A DNA stretch of 64,000 bases, taken from NCBI RefSeq assembly GCF_014651835.1, contig NZ_BMXQ01000002.1, positions 558,001 through 622,000 on the forward strand, in the 5' to 3' direction. Every line of letters begins with the position of its first letter. Positions within the stretch are counted from its first letter, which is position 1. The translations under genes and the position numbers were made by a program. The notes under the pieces were generated by a model. The model saw only the letters and a program-made list of their open reading frames with translations, was not told the DNA's origin and ran no database searches. Positions 25,394-33,103 of this stretch are shown piece by piece. The DNA comes from Pigmentiphaga litoralis (GTDB lineage: Bacteria > Pseudomonadota > Gammaproteobacteria > Burkholderiales > Burkholderiaceae_B).

Positions 25394-26392
25394 ATGAACC
25401 CTTCCTTCCAACCTGCCCGCCGCCATGTGCTGGCGGCTGCCGCCGGCGCCCTGATGTTGAGCACGCTCAGCGGCGCGGCCCTGGCGCAGGACAGCTATCC
25501 GTCCAAGCCCATCACCATCATCGTTCCCTACGCCCCCGGCGGGCAGGGCGATGTGTTCGCGCGCCTGATCGGCGAGCGGCTCGGCACGGCGCTCAAGCAG
25601 CCGGTGATCGTCGACAACCGCCCGGGCGCATCGGGTGCACTGGGCACCCGTATCGCGGCGCGCGCCAAAGGTGACGGCTACACGCTGCTGCTTGGCCAGA
25701 CGGGCGAGATGGCCGTCAACCAGTTCGTGGTCAAGGAACTGGGCTACGAGCCGCTCAAGGACTTCAAGCCCGTCGTGCTGGTGGGCGACGCGCCGCTGGT
25801 GATGGCGGTGCCCGCCAATTCGAAATACAAGACGCTGCAGGATCTGGTGAAGGCCGCGCAGGTCAAGCCCGAGGCGGTCGCATATGCGTCCTCCGGTACG
25901 GCCACGCCGGGCCACCTGGCCGCTGCCGCGCTGGCGCTGGGCGTGAAATCGACCATGGTGCATGTGCCCTACAAGGGCGCGGGCCAGGCCATGACCGACC
26001 TGCTGGGTGGCCAGGTGGACTTCTTCTTTTCGAGTGCATCGGCGGTGATGGGGTATGTGACCACCAACCGCCTGCGCGCGTTGGCCGTGTCGACGCCCAA
26101 GCGCATGCCCACGTTGCCCAACGTGCCGACCGTGGCTGAAAGCGGTGTGCCGGACTTCAGCTTCAGCCTGTGGGGCGGCGTGTTCGCGCCCGCTGAAACG
26201 CCCGATGCGATCGTGACCCGCCTGAATGCCGAGATCAACAAGATCCTGGCCGAACCCGCAATCCGTTCGCGGCTCGAAGCCGATGGCAGCGCGGTCCGCC
26301 AGAACACCCCGGCCGAGTTCGCCGACTTCGTGAAGCGCGACGTGGCCAAGTACCAAGGCCTCGTCAAGGCCACCGGCATCCAGGCCGATTGA
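25394..26392 (+). CDS. Bug/TctC-family receptor
   Basis: A 332-residue receptor. The N-terminus has ARRHVLAAAAGALM, a signal with a twin-arginine pair (weak Tat candidate), ending ALAQ. Bug signatures follow: SKPITIIVPYAPGGQGDVF, VDNRPGASGALG, HVPYKGAGQAMTDLLGGQV and PTVAESGVPDFS. AGGAG precedes the start. It follows the other Bug gene and precedes the isocitrate/isopropylmalate-dehydrogenase-like gene. Confidence 0.93.
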   Translation: MNPSFQPARRHVLAAAAGALMLSTLSGAALAQDSYPSKPITIIVPYAPGGQGDVFARLIGERLGTALKQPVIVDNRPGASGALGTRIAARAKGDGYTLLLGQTGEMAVNQFVVKELGYEPLKDFKPVVLVGDAPLVMAVPANSKYKTLQDLVKAAQVKPEAVAYASSGTATPGHLAAAALALGVKSTMVHVPYKGAGQAMTDLLGGQVDFFFSSASAVMGYVTTNRLRALAVSTPKRMPTLPNVPTVAESGVPDFSFSLWGGVFAPAETPDAIVTRLNAEINKILAEPAIRSRLEADGSAVRQNTPAEFADFVKRDVAKYQGLVKATGIQAD

Positions 26393-26421
26393 ATCCCCCA
26401 AACTTCCTTAAAGGCTAGACC

Positions 26422-27483
26422 ATGAAAATCGTAGTGATCCCCGGCGACGGCATCGGTCCTGAAACCATGGCCACGACGGTCGACGTTCTGGAAGCCGCAT
26501 CGAAGCGGTTCAACCTGAACCTCGACCTGCAGCACGACATTGCGGGCCACGAGAGCCTTAAGCGCAACGGCGCAACCGTGACACCTGCACTGCTCGAGAA
26601 GGTGCGCGCTGCCGACGGGCTGATGCTCGGCCCCATGGCCACCTATGACTTCAAGGACGAAGCCAAGGGCGAAGTGAACCCGTCGAAGTTTTTCCGCAAG
26701 AGCCTCGATCTGTACGCCAACATCCGACCCGCACGGACCTACCCTGGCATGCCGGCCCGCCTGGGCGAGTTCGATCTGGTGGTGGTGCGTGAGAACACCG
26801 AAGGCTTCTACGCCGATCGCAACGTCGAGTCGGGTGGCAGCGAAATGCTGATCACGCCGGACGTGGTGATCTCGCTGCGCCGGATCACGCGCCTGTGCTG
26901 CGAACGCATTGCGCGCTCGGCCTTTGAACTGGCGATGACGCGCAAGAAGCACGTCACGATCGTCCACAAGGCGAACGTGCTCAAGATTGCCGATGGCATG
27001 TTCATCGACATCTGCCACCAGGTCGGCAAGGAATTTCCGGAAGTGACGATCGATGACTTCATCGTCGACGCGATGATGGCCCACGTGGTGCGCGCACCGC
27101 AGCGCTTCGACGTGATCGTCACGACCAATATGTTCGGCGACATCCTGTCCGACCTGACGGCCGAGCTGTCGGGCAGCCTGGGTCTGGGCGGCTCCTTGAA
27201 CGCGGGCACCGACCACGCCATGGGCCAGGCCGCGCATGGTTCGGCGCCCGACATCGCGGGCCAGAACATTGCCAACCCGTTCTCGCTGATCCTGTCGGCC
27301 GCCATGCTGCTGGGCTGGTATGGCCAGCGCAAGGGCCAACAGGCCTTCAATGATGCAGCGGCTGCGATCTTTGACGTGGTGGCCGATGCCATCGCGGCGG
27401 GTGAAGCAACGCGTGACGTGGGCGGCAAGCTGGGCACCAAGGAAACGGGCGAAGCCGTCGTGCGCCGCCTGGCCGCGGGCTGA
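26422..27483 (+). CDS. Isocitrate/isopropylmalate dehydrogenase-family beta-decarboxylating dehydrogenase
   Basis: A 353-residue NAD(P)-dependent enzyme. The N-terminus MKIVVIPGDGIGPE, the substrate-binding ANIRPARTYPG and RENTEGFYAD, the metal-binding DAMMAHVV and TNMFGDILSDLTAEL, and the cofactor loop HGSAPDIAG define the family. The loop favours NAD. The family oxidatively decarboxylates (R)-3-hydroxy acids such as isocitrate, 3-isopropylmalate, tartrate or D-malate. Because it sits between Bug receptor genes and a lactonase-like amidohydrolase, a peripheral hydroxy-acid role (tartrate/malate type) is more likely than leucine biosynthesis. Confidence 0.85.
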   Translation: MKIVVIPGDGIGPETMATTVDVLEAASKRFNLNLDLQHDIAGHESLKRNGATVTPALLEKVRAADGLMLGPMATYDFKDEAKGEVNPSKFFRKSLDLYANIRPARTYPGMPARLGEFDLVVVRENTEGFYADRNVESGGSEMLITPDVVISLRRITRLCCERIARSAFELAMTRKKHVTIVHKANVLKIADGMFIDICHQVGKEFPEVTIDDFIVDAMMAHVVRAPQRFDVIVTTNMFGDILSDLTAELSGSLGLGGSLNAGTDHAMGQAAHGSAPDIAGQNIANPFSLILSAAMLLGWYGQRKGQQAFNDAAAAIFDVVADAIAAGEATRDVGGKLGTKETGEAVVRRLAAG

Positions 27484-27485
27484 GC

Positions 27486-28349
27486 ATGACCGAGGCGACC
27501 TTCCCCGCGGGCAGCTGCGACTGCCACGTGCATGTGATCGGCCCGGCGGATGCCTACCCGATGGTGGACGACCGCCACTACACGCCGGGGCTGGCGTCGC
27601 ATGACGACCTCCTGGCGCACCTGGCCCGAAACGGCCTGTCGCGGGCGGTGATCATCCAGCCCAGCGTGTATGGCACCGACAATCGCTGCACCCTGGACAG
27701 CGTGCGCCGGCTGGGCGACGCCGGGCGGGCCGTGGCAGTGGTTGACGATCGCATCGATCCCGGCCTGAAGGAGCTGCATGCGGCCGGTGTGCGTGGACTG
27801 CGCGTGAACGTCGAAAGCGCGGGAGCACGTGACCCGCAGCGTATCGTCGACGCCCTGGTACACTGGACCGGACAGGTGGCGCCGCTGGGGTGGCACGTGC
27901 AGGTCTATGCGTCGTTGACGGCGCTGGCCGCCGCCATTCCCCTGTTGCCATCCTTGCCGGCGCCCATCGTGCTGGATCACTTTGCCATGGTGCCAGCGGG
28001 TACGCCGCTCAGCGCCCTGGATGTGATGACCGTGCTGGGGCTGGTGCGTGACGGGCGGGCTTACATCAAGCTCTCGGCGGCCTACCGGATCATGCCGGTG
28101 GAACCATTGGAAGGCGATGCGACGGCGGTTGCTCGGCTGGCTGCGGCGTTCATTGAAGCCAATGCCGAGCGGGTGCTGTGGGGCAGCGACTGGCCGCATA
28201 CCAATCGGGAGCCGGGCAAGGGACCGCTCGAAGTCAGCGCCTATCGGAAGATCGCCGGGCTGGTTGACGCCGCCATGGCGTGGATGCCGGATGCCTCTGT
28301 GCGCCAGCAGGTGATGGTGGACAACCCGGCGCGGCTGTACGGGTTTTGA
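27486..28349 (+). CDS. Amidohydrolase-2 family hydrolase (PDC hydrolase/galactarolactone isomerase-like)
   Basis: A 287-residue TIM-barrel hydrolase starting 2 bp after the dehydrogenase stop. HxH occurs in CDCHVHVIGP, a strand-5/6 His in VLDHFAMVPAG and the strand-8 Asp in LWGSDWPHTN. It closes a GntR-controlled operon of two Bug receptors, a beta-decarboxylating dehydrogenase and this hydrolase. Its last 167 bp (28183-28349) are perfectly duplicated at 30334-30500 on the far side of the lysozyme islet. This copy is intact and the other is a fragment. The substrate is unknown, probably a lactone or pyrone. Confidence 0.88.
   Translation: MTEATFPAGSCDCHVHVIGPADAYPMVDDRHYTPGLASHDDLLAHLARNGLSRAVIIQPSVYGTDNRCTLDSVRRLGDAGRAVAVVDDRIDPGLKELHAAGVRGLRVNVESAGARDPQRIVDALVHWTGQVAPLGWHVQVYASLTALAAAIPLLPSLPAPIVLDHFAMVPAGTPLSALDVMTVLGLVRDGRAYIKLSAAYRIMPVEPLEGDATAVARLAAAFIEANAERVLWGSDWPHTNREPGKGPLEVSAYRKIAGLVDAAMAWMPDASVRQQVMVDNPARLYGF
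28183..28349 (+). repeat. Left copy of a 167-bp direct repeat
   Basis: The final 167 bp of the amidohydrolase gene, from GCAGCGACTGG to its TGA. It is identical base for base to 30334-30500, and identity stops exactly at the stop codon. The two copies flank the lysozyme/metallopeptidase islet. Confidence 0.95.
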
Positions 28350-28453
28350 GAGCCCGGCAGCTCCTGAAACATGGCTGGAACTAGTCTCCAACGTGCAGTC
28401 GGCATCCTCTTGTGCGGCCAACTACAAAACATGTGGAGTGCCGCTCTATGTAT

Positions 28454-29470
28454 TTAGTCAAAATGGATTCTGAGCGTAGCTGGAACTTGTAAAGTATTTC
28501 CCTTTTCGTCGCGCAGATTGAAGTGATGCCGCAACTGAACTGTAGATTGCGACTTTAGTCTTGCCGCAGATGCTATCGCGGGCGGCAGATAAATGTTGTT
28601 GTCGTAAGTGTGCTGCCCTTTATCCGCAATAGGAAACGATCCACCGAGAATTCTGTTGAAGCGCTCTACATTCGATAAAGGCGTTCCGTCCAAAAGAGCC
28701 CACTGCACGTCTTCACTCTCCACTTGTACGCCGACACCATTTAATTCCGAGAAAATATAGCGGACATGGTGGTACTTGGTCGGTTGGATAGAAACCGTAT
28801 CAGGCACTGGCACCACGCGCACCGCGGCCTTTAAAGGAGAGGGCTTTGGAGCGCGGCCAATGCAGTCGTCGAAGCCGCGCTTAGCTGCTGCGAGACTTGT
28901 TGAGCGTGATGGGTAGTCTCCCCCACCGGACTCGGCGCGCATACGGAACATAAAATCTTCAAGGGCTGCTGAGTTTCCGCTAAGCGATGCAACAGCGCAG
29001 CCTGCGCTCTGGTCCGCTTCGGTTTCTTTTTGAAGGTACGTCAGGTCTTTACGACTTTCAAAATGTCGATTCGTAATGTGACCCAACTCATGCCCAAGTA
29101 ATGCAATTACCTGTATCTGGTCCTTGCCGATCACTTCGCGCAGCCAGACTTTATTAATCGCAATGTAGTCCCCGTCCGGGATGCCAGGCTCTGCTTGTAT
29201 GTGAGTAGCATAAGCTGCCCGTATATACGTGTCGCAAAGCGCTATATCGATCTTTCCTTGGAATGACAATCTTCTCATTATCTCTGCAACAATTTTTTCG
29301 ATTTCTGAGGGGGTAAAGCCCAAAGCCGGGGTAATGCGTCTCTTCTCGGCCAGATGGCTCTTGATGCATTGCGCTACATCACCGTCGCCGATTACAAAGC
29401 TCGCGCTAAAAACGGCGGAGCCGTATAGCAATGCGCTGCTTAAGAGCAGAATGCTAAGCGCGCGCTGCAT
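28454..29470 (-). CDS. Exported M48-like zinc metallopeptidase
   Basis: A 338-residue protein with a Sec signal (residues 1-23, ending VFSA) and the zinc-protease motif HELGH at 127-131. A downstream acidic motif ETEAD (149-153) fits the third ligand of M48 (gluzincin) peptidases. The C-terminal 150 residues have no motif I recognise and may be a beta-rich binding domain. I start at the ATG at 29470, one base after the lysozyme stop codon; the longer frame would lie inside the lysozyme gene. It is probably periplasmic. It is cotranscribed with the lysozyme; the target is unknown. Confidence 0.75.
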   Translation of the reverse strand: MQRALSILLLSSALLYGSAVFSASFVIGDGDVAQCIKSHLAEKRRITPALGFTPSEIEKIVAEIMRRLSFQGKIDIALCDTYIRAAYATHIQAEPGIPDGDYIAINKVWLREVIGKDQIQVIALLGHELGHITNRHFESRKDLTYLQKETEADQSAGCAVASLSGNSAALEDFMFRMRAESGGGDYPSRSTSLAAAKRGFDDCIGRAPKPSPLKAAVRVVPVPDTVSIQPTKYHHVRYIFSELNGVGVQVESEDVQWALLDGTPLSNVERFNRILGGSFPIADKGQHTYDNNIYLPPAIASAARLKSQSTVQLRHHFNLRDEKGNTLQVPATLRIHFD

Positions 29471-29471
29471 G

Positions 29472-30182
29472 CTAAATCGACTCGCCGATGTCGATGTCAT
29501 ACAGCAAGTCGAGCGACGGTGCAGCGCCCGCCGCCGTACTCACACAACTTGCGCGTTTAAATGGGAGATGCTTCTCTGCCACCAGCTTGCCAACGAAAAG
29601 TTGCGATTCGCACGATCGGCGATCTTGTAGGCCCCTATAGACTACGCCGCCAGCTTTTATCCAACGCTGAAATTCCACTGCGGCAAATTGGTGCTTGCCC
29701 TCATTAACGAACTTGAGAAGCGTAGACTTTTCAAAGTTGCGTTTCCCGACGTTGAATGCAAAAGAATAGAGTGCACTGTATTGCTCAGCGTTGATCTGAT
29801 GCTTTACTACGGCAGCCACTGACCGACGTGTCGAGCTCATGTCAGAATCGAGAAGCTGTTCGCCCATTGAACGAGTAAGACCCCCAGCAAATGACTCTAA
29901 TGAAACGGTTTTACAAGCCTGCTTTGCTATGAGGTGTCCGAAACCAATCGTGCAAAATCCAGCAGGGTCATCATAGGCTTGTGCCCGCCATCCCTCAAAG
30001 TCCATGACCAGTTCGCGACCGAGATGAGTGATGGAGGGTGGACTATCGCCTTGAGCAGTTCCGCTCGCTACGCTGCCAAAATCTTCAAGTTGGCTTCGTG
30101 GCACAAACGTCTGTCCGTGAACTATTCCGGAAAACAACAAAAGGACAATTGCCGCGCGAGGTGTAGCTATTGCAAGCTTCAT
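29472..30182 (-). CDS. Exported GH24 lysozyme (phage-type endolysin fold)
   Basis: A 236-residue protein with a Sec signal (residues 1-23, ending VHG) and a 30-residue linker. The GH24 domain then has the catalytic Glu at about 63 (MDFEGW), the AYDDPAGFCTIGFGHL active-site run with Asp 71/72 and Thr 78, SFAFNVG and the RWIKAGGVVYRGLQDRR C-lobe motif. All key residues are retained, so it should cleave peptidoglycan. AGGA lies 6 bp before the start at 30182. Unlike most phage lysozymes it has a cleavable Sec signal and no holin or spanin gene beside it. It is the first gene of the islet. Confidence 0.85.
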   Translation of the reverse strand: MKLAIATPRAAIVLLLFSGIVHGQTFVPRSQLEDFGSVASGTAQGDSPPSITHLGRELVMDFEGWRAQAYDDPAGFCTIGFGHLIAKQACKTVSLESFAGGLTRSMGEQLLDSDMSSTRRSVAAVVKHQINAEQYSALYSFAFNVGKRNFEKSTLLKFVNEGKHQFAAVEFQRWIKAGGVVYRGLQDRRSCESQLFVGKLVAEKHLPFKRASCVSTAAGAAPSLDLLYDIDIGESI

Positions 30183-30254
30183 GATCGTCCTTTTGTGTGA
30201 GAGAAAGATTGAGGCTAAACCAACAGGTTGCCCTGCCGCCACCATCCAAACGAT

Positions 30255-30339
30255 GGATAAGGGCGTGCGTGGATGATGGACTGGCCCGCGCCCTTCGATC
30301 CGCGTGTCACCATCGGATGGGCGGCATCGCCGAGCAGCG
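30255..30339 (-). pseudogene. Fragment of a flavin-dependent monooxygenase gene
   Basis: Read on the minus strand, this stretch encodes LLGDAAHPMVTRGSKGAGQS followed by IIHAR, the FAD-ribityl-binding GD motif of class A flavin monooxygenases. It resembles the intact gene at 33104-34363 (LLGDAAHPMVPRGSNGAGQS) but differs at many bases, so it comes from a separate paralogue. About 85 bp survive; the sequence switches into the duplicated amidohydrolase 3' end inside the shared string GAGCAGCGA/GGCAGCGA near 30334. Confidence 0.7.
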
Positions 30340-30500
30340 ACTGGCCGCATACCAATCGGGAGCCGGGCAAGGGACCGCTCGAAGTCAGCGCCTATCGGAA
30401 GATCGCCGGGCTGGTTGACGCCGCCATGGCGTGGATGCCGGATGCCTCTGTGCGCCAGCAGGTGATGGTGGACAACCCGGCGCGGCTGTACGGGTTTTGA
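30334..30500 (+). repeat. Right copy of the 167-bp direct repeat (amidohydrolase 3' fragment)
   Basis: Identical to 28183-28349. It encodes the last 55 residues of the amidohydrolase in a frame that can be read from 30273, but without the HxH metal site it cannot be a working enzyme. It marks the right boundary of the islet. The surrounding 430 bp (30183-30612) contain no complete gene. Confidence 0.95.
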
Positions 30501-30612
30501 TCGGGTTGGCTGTTATCCAATAGTTTTGGGCAAGGACGGCAGACAAAAGCGGCTATCCACGCCAGGCCGGGTTGCCTAGCATGGCATGACATTCCCTCGA
30601 TCAAGGAAAGTC

Positions 30613-31122
30613 ATGAAGCCGCTGCATTGCCTTACCGCCGTTCGGTTCGCCTGGAAGCTTCTCATGCGCCCCGCCATGGTTGCTGTCGCCGCCGCTGCTG
30701 CCATGGCGGCCGCACTGCCGGCAGCCGTGCATGCCTCAACGACCGAAGAACGCAGCCAACGCGGCGCGGCTGTCATTGCCGAGCTCAATCGCGGCCAGGC
30801 TCAGCCTGCGCTGGAGGCCATGCGGCGTGAATTCCCCTTTCTGGCGGAAGCGACCGAAGCGTACGCCTTGGGCGACGTGTGGAGCCGGCCGGGCCTGGAT
30901 CCGCGCACCCGTCAACTGGCGACGGTCGCCGCCATGGCTGCGATGGGCGAAACAGCCACCATGAAGATCCATGCCGGCTACGCCATGAATGTGGGGGTGA
31001 GCGAAGACGAACTGAAAGAGATCGTCTACCTGATCACCGTGCCCGCGGGTTTCCCGAAGGCGATTGCCGCATCACAGGTGCTGTCCCAGCTGTTTGCGGA
31101 ACGGCGCGCGGCGGCAAAGTAG
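30613..31122 (+). CDS. Exported carboxymuconolactone decarboxylase/AhpD-like protein
   Basis: A 169-residue protein. The C-terminal 90 residues match the CMD fold: DPRTRQLATVAAMAAMG, the HAGYAMNVGVSEDELKEIV helix with its conserved His, and ITVPAGFPKA. The AhpD CxxC pair is absent, so it resembles PcaC more than a thiol peroxidase partner. Unusually, the N-terminus is a long Ala-rich signal peptide ending AVHA, implying periplasmic location. AAGGAAAG precedes the ATG at 30613. The next genes, on the opposite strand, form a Bug-SDR-monooxygenase operon. Confidence 0.82.
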   Translation: MKPLHCLTAVRFAWKLLMRPAMVAVAAAAAMAAALPAAVHASTTEERSQRGAAVIAELNRGQAQPALEAMRREFPFLAEATEAYALGDVWSRPGLDPRTRQLATVAAMAAMGETATMKIHAGYAMNVGVSEDELKEIVYLITVPAGFPKAIAASQVLSQLFAERRAAAK

Positions 31123-31215
31123 CGCGCAAGCCGCCGCCTTGCCGATCGCCGCGCTGCTGTCAGGCACGTCAACGAGCCGCGTCGCATAACACGGCACGCT
31201 CAAAATCGACCGTGC

Positions 31216-32229
31216 TCAATCCAGCGACAGATTGATCGTCTTGACGACCTTGGCATACTGCGCCGATTCCTTCTCGATCAGCGCGCGGACGTCGGCCGGC
31301 TTGATCGCCAGCGGCATGTAGCCGAAGTCCATCATGCGTGGCTGCATGTCGGGCGTGGCCACGATTGCCGCGATGTCGCGGTTGATCTTGTCAACGATCT
31401 CGGGCGGCGTGCCGGCGGGTGCGAACAGGCCAACCCAGCCGGACGCCTCGAAGCCTTTGGGCCCGCCCGCATCCCCCATGGTCGGAACGTCAGGATGGGT
31501 CGACAGACGTTCCGGGCCCGCCAGCGCCAGGAAGCGGAGCTTGCCGGCTTTCTGCAGCGGGCCGGCGCTGCCTGCCGTGCCGAAAGCCCAGTCCACTTCA
31601 CCATTCGCCACCGAGGTATAGAGCTGGCTGTTGTCCTTGAACGGCACGTGCGTCATGCGGGTGCCCGACGCGGCTTCGAGCTGCGCGCCGCCCAGGTGAG
31701 CCACGCTGCCGATCTGCCACGAGCCATAGGTGACCGTACCCGGTTTGGCCTTGGCGGCGGCCAGCATGTCGCCGGCAGTTTTCCAGGGCGAGTTAGCCGC
31801 CACGGCTACGAAAAAGTAGCTGTGGTGCAGCGGAATCACCGGCATGAAATCCTTGACCGGGTCATAGGGCAGCTTCTTGTACATGTGCGGAATGGCGGTG
31901 AAGTTCAGGCCGTCCGCATGGAACAGGGTGTTGCCGTCGGGCGTCGCGCGTTTGGCGTCATTGGCCGCGATGAAGCCGCTGCCGCCGGGTTTGTTCTCGA
32001 CCACAACCTGCTGGCCCCAGGTGCGCGACAGCCGGTCGGCCACCAGCCGCAACATGGCGTCGGGACCGGACCCGGTCGAAAACGCCGACACCACGCGGAC
32101 CGGCCGCGTCGGCCAGTTGGCGTCGGCGGCGGTGGCCAGGGCAGGCAGGCTTGCCATCGCGGCAAGGGACACGGCAAAGGAAGCAAGGCGGGTCAGGCCA
32201 GGCGCACATGTAAGACGGGTCAATGTCAT
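31216..32229 (-). CDS. Bug/TctC-family receptor
   Basis: A 337-residue periplasmic receptor. I start at 32229, where a GGGGGAGAC Shine-Dalgarno precedes the ATG; the longer open frame upstream runs antisense-like into the SDR gene. A Sec signal ends ATAA. The Bug pattern (WPTRPVRVVSAFSTGSGPDAM, VENKPGGSG, HVPFKDNSQLYTSVANGEV, PTMGDAGGPKGFE) is present but divergent in the first loop. It is the last gene of a leftward operon with the SDR and flavin monooxygenase, a plausible uptake partner for that pathway. Confidence 0.9.
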   Translation of the reverse strand: MTLTRLTCAPGLTRLASFAVSLAAMASLPALATAADANWPTRPVRVVSAFSTGSGPDAMLRLVADRLSRTWGQQVVVENKPGGSGFIAANDAKRATPDGNTLFHADGLNFTAIPHMYKKLPYDPVKDFMPVIPLHHSYFFVAVAANSPWKTAGDMLAAAKAKPGTVTYGSWQIGSVAHLGGAQLEAASGTRMTHVPFKDNSQLYTSVANGEVDWAFGTAGSAGPLQKAGKLRFLALAGPERLSTHPDVPTMGDAGGPKGFEASGWVGLFAPAGTPPEIVDKINRDIAAIVATPDMQPRMMDFGYMPLAIKPADVRALIEKESAQYAKVVKTINLSLD

Positions 32230-32333
32230 GGTGTCTCCCCCACGAAGAATGTTGAAACCGAGATCACTGCGTCCGCGTTGGGCGGATCTGGGATCACGGC
32301 AAAGGTACTGCGTTGCCTGGCGTGTCCGGCGCT

Positions 32334-33077
32334 TTATACGAAGGTCGATCCGCCATCCACGACCAGCGTCTGGCCGGTCATGAATGCTGCGTCCTTTCCC
32401 AGCAGAAACGCCACCGTGCCCACCAGGTCGTCTGGCTGCTGGTCGCGCTTGATGGCGCGGCCTGCCTTGCCGATGTCGCGGAACAGTTCGACATGGTCGG
32501 TATTGGTCATGATGCCGTCGCTGAGCGTGAAGCCCGGCGCCAGCGCATTGACGGTAATGCCATGCGGGCCGAGTTCGCGCGCCAGTGACCGTGTCATGGC
32601 GATCACCGCGCCCTTGCTCGCCACGTAGTGCAGCATGCCGGTCACGCCCTTCAGGGGCGAGGTCGACGCCACGTTCACAATGCGGCCTTCGCCGTGCTGG
32701 CGCATGTGCGGCACGACTTCCCGCACGCCCAGATAGGGGCCCAGGGTGTTGACTTCCATGACCTTCATCCACTCGGCGGGGTCGACCGTATCGAAGGCCT
32801 GCACCTGCAGGCTCGCGAACAGCGCCGCGTTGTTCACGAGGCCATAGACCGCATGCCGGGCCGCCACGTCGTCGATGATGGCCTTCCAGTCATCGGCTTG
32901 GGTGACGTCGCCATGGTAGGCCGACACGCTGGCGCCGTCGGCCGCCAGGCGGCTGGCCGCGGCGTCGACGTCACCCACGTCGACCAGCGCCAGGTGGTAG
33001 TCCTGCGCCGCCAGCCTCTGCGCGAACGCAAAGCCGATGCCGCGCGCGGCGCCGGTGATGACGATGGCTTTTTTCAT
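32334..33077 (-). CDS. Short-chain dehydrogenase/reductase (SDR)
   Basis: A 247-residue classical SDR: cofactor motif TGAARGIG near the N-terminus, NNAA in strand 4, catalytic Ser in NVASTSPLKG, the YVASK Tyr-Lys pair, and the C-terminal GGSTFV. An Asp after strand 2 (LVDVGDVD) favours NAD(H). The start at 33077 follows GGAGGAG. It lies between the flavin monooxygenase and Bug genes in a leftward operon and may act on a hydroxylated aromatic or dihydrodiol intermediate. The exact reaction is unknown. Confidence 0.9.
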   Translation of the reverse strand: MKKAIVITGAARGIGFAFAQRLAAQDYHLALVDVGDVDAAASRLAADGASVSAYHGDVTQADDWKAIIDDVAARHAVYGLVNNAALFASLQVQAFDTVDPAEWMKVMEVNTLGPYLGVREVVPHMRQHGEGRIVNVASTSPLKGVTGMLHYVASKGAVIAMTRSLARELGPHGITVNALAPGFTLSDGIMTNTDHVELFRDIGKAGRAIKRDQQPDDLVGTVAFLLGKDAAFMTGQTLVVDGGSTFV

Positions 33078-33103
33078 TGTGTTGTCTCCTCCATTGCGCG
33101 CCA

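Larger units (their letters stand above)
28350..30254 (-). other. Less GC-rich islet carrying two exported hydrolases
   Basis: The stretch between the direct repeats is visibly poorer in G+C than both sides and uses codons rare elsewhere in the window, such as AAA, TTT and ATA. It holds two overlapping-operon leftward genes and nothing that resembles a transposase, integrase or terminal inverted repeat. The composition shift and duplicated boundary indicate horizontal acquisition by recombination. Confidence 0.75.

Noticed and set aside
23579-26401. An uninterrupted 940-codon minus-strand frame
   Set aside because: It runs antisense to the GntR gene and two Bug genes, which have clear signatures. 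Its translation is Arg/His/Gly-rich low complexity, as expected from the third-position GC bias of the opposite strand.
28350-30333. Insertion sequence
   Set aside because: No transposase, no terminal inverted repeats, and the flanking duplication is far longer than an IS target duplication.
28183-30500. Attachment sites of an integrated phage or genomic island
   Set aside because: The 167-bp repeat is protein-coding and not a tRNA end, and no integrase or other phage gene besides the lysozyme is present.
30273-30500. A functional short amidohydrolase-like gene
   Set aside because: It lacks the HxH metal site and barrel, starts in monooxygenase remnant sequence, and is identical to the 3' end of the intact upstream gene.
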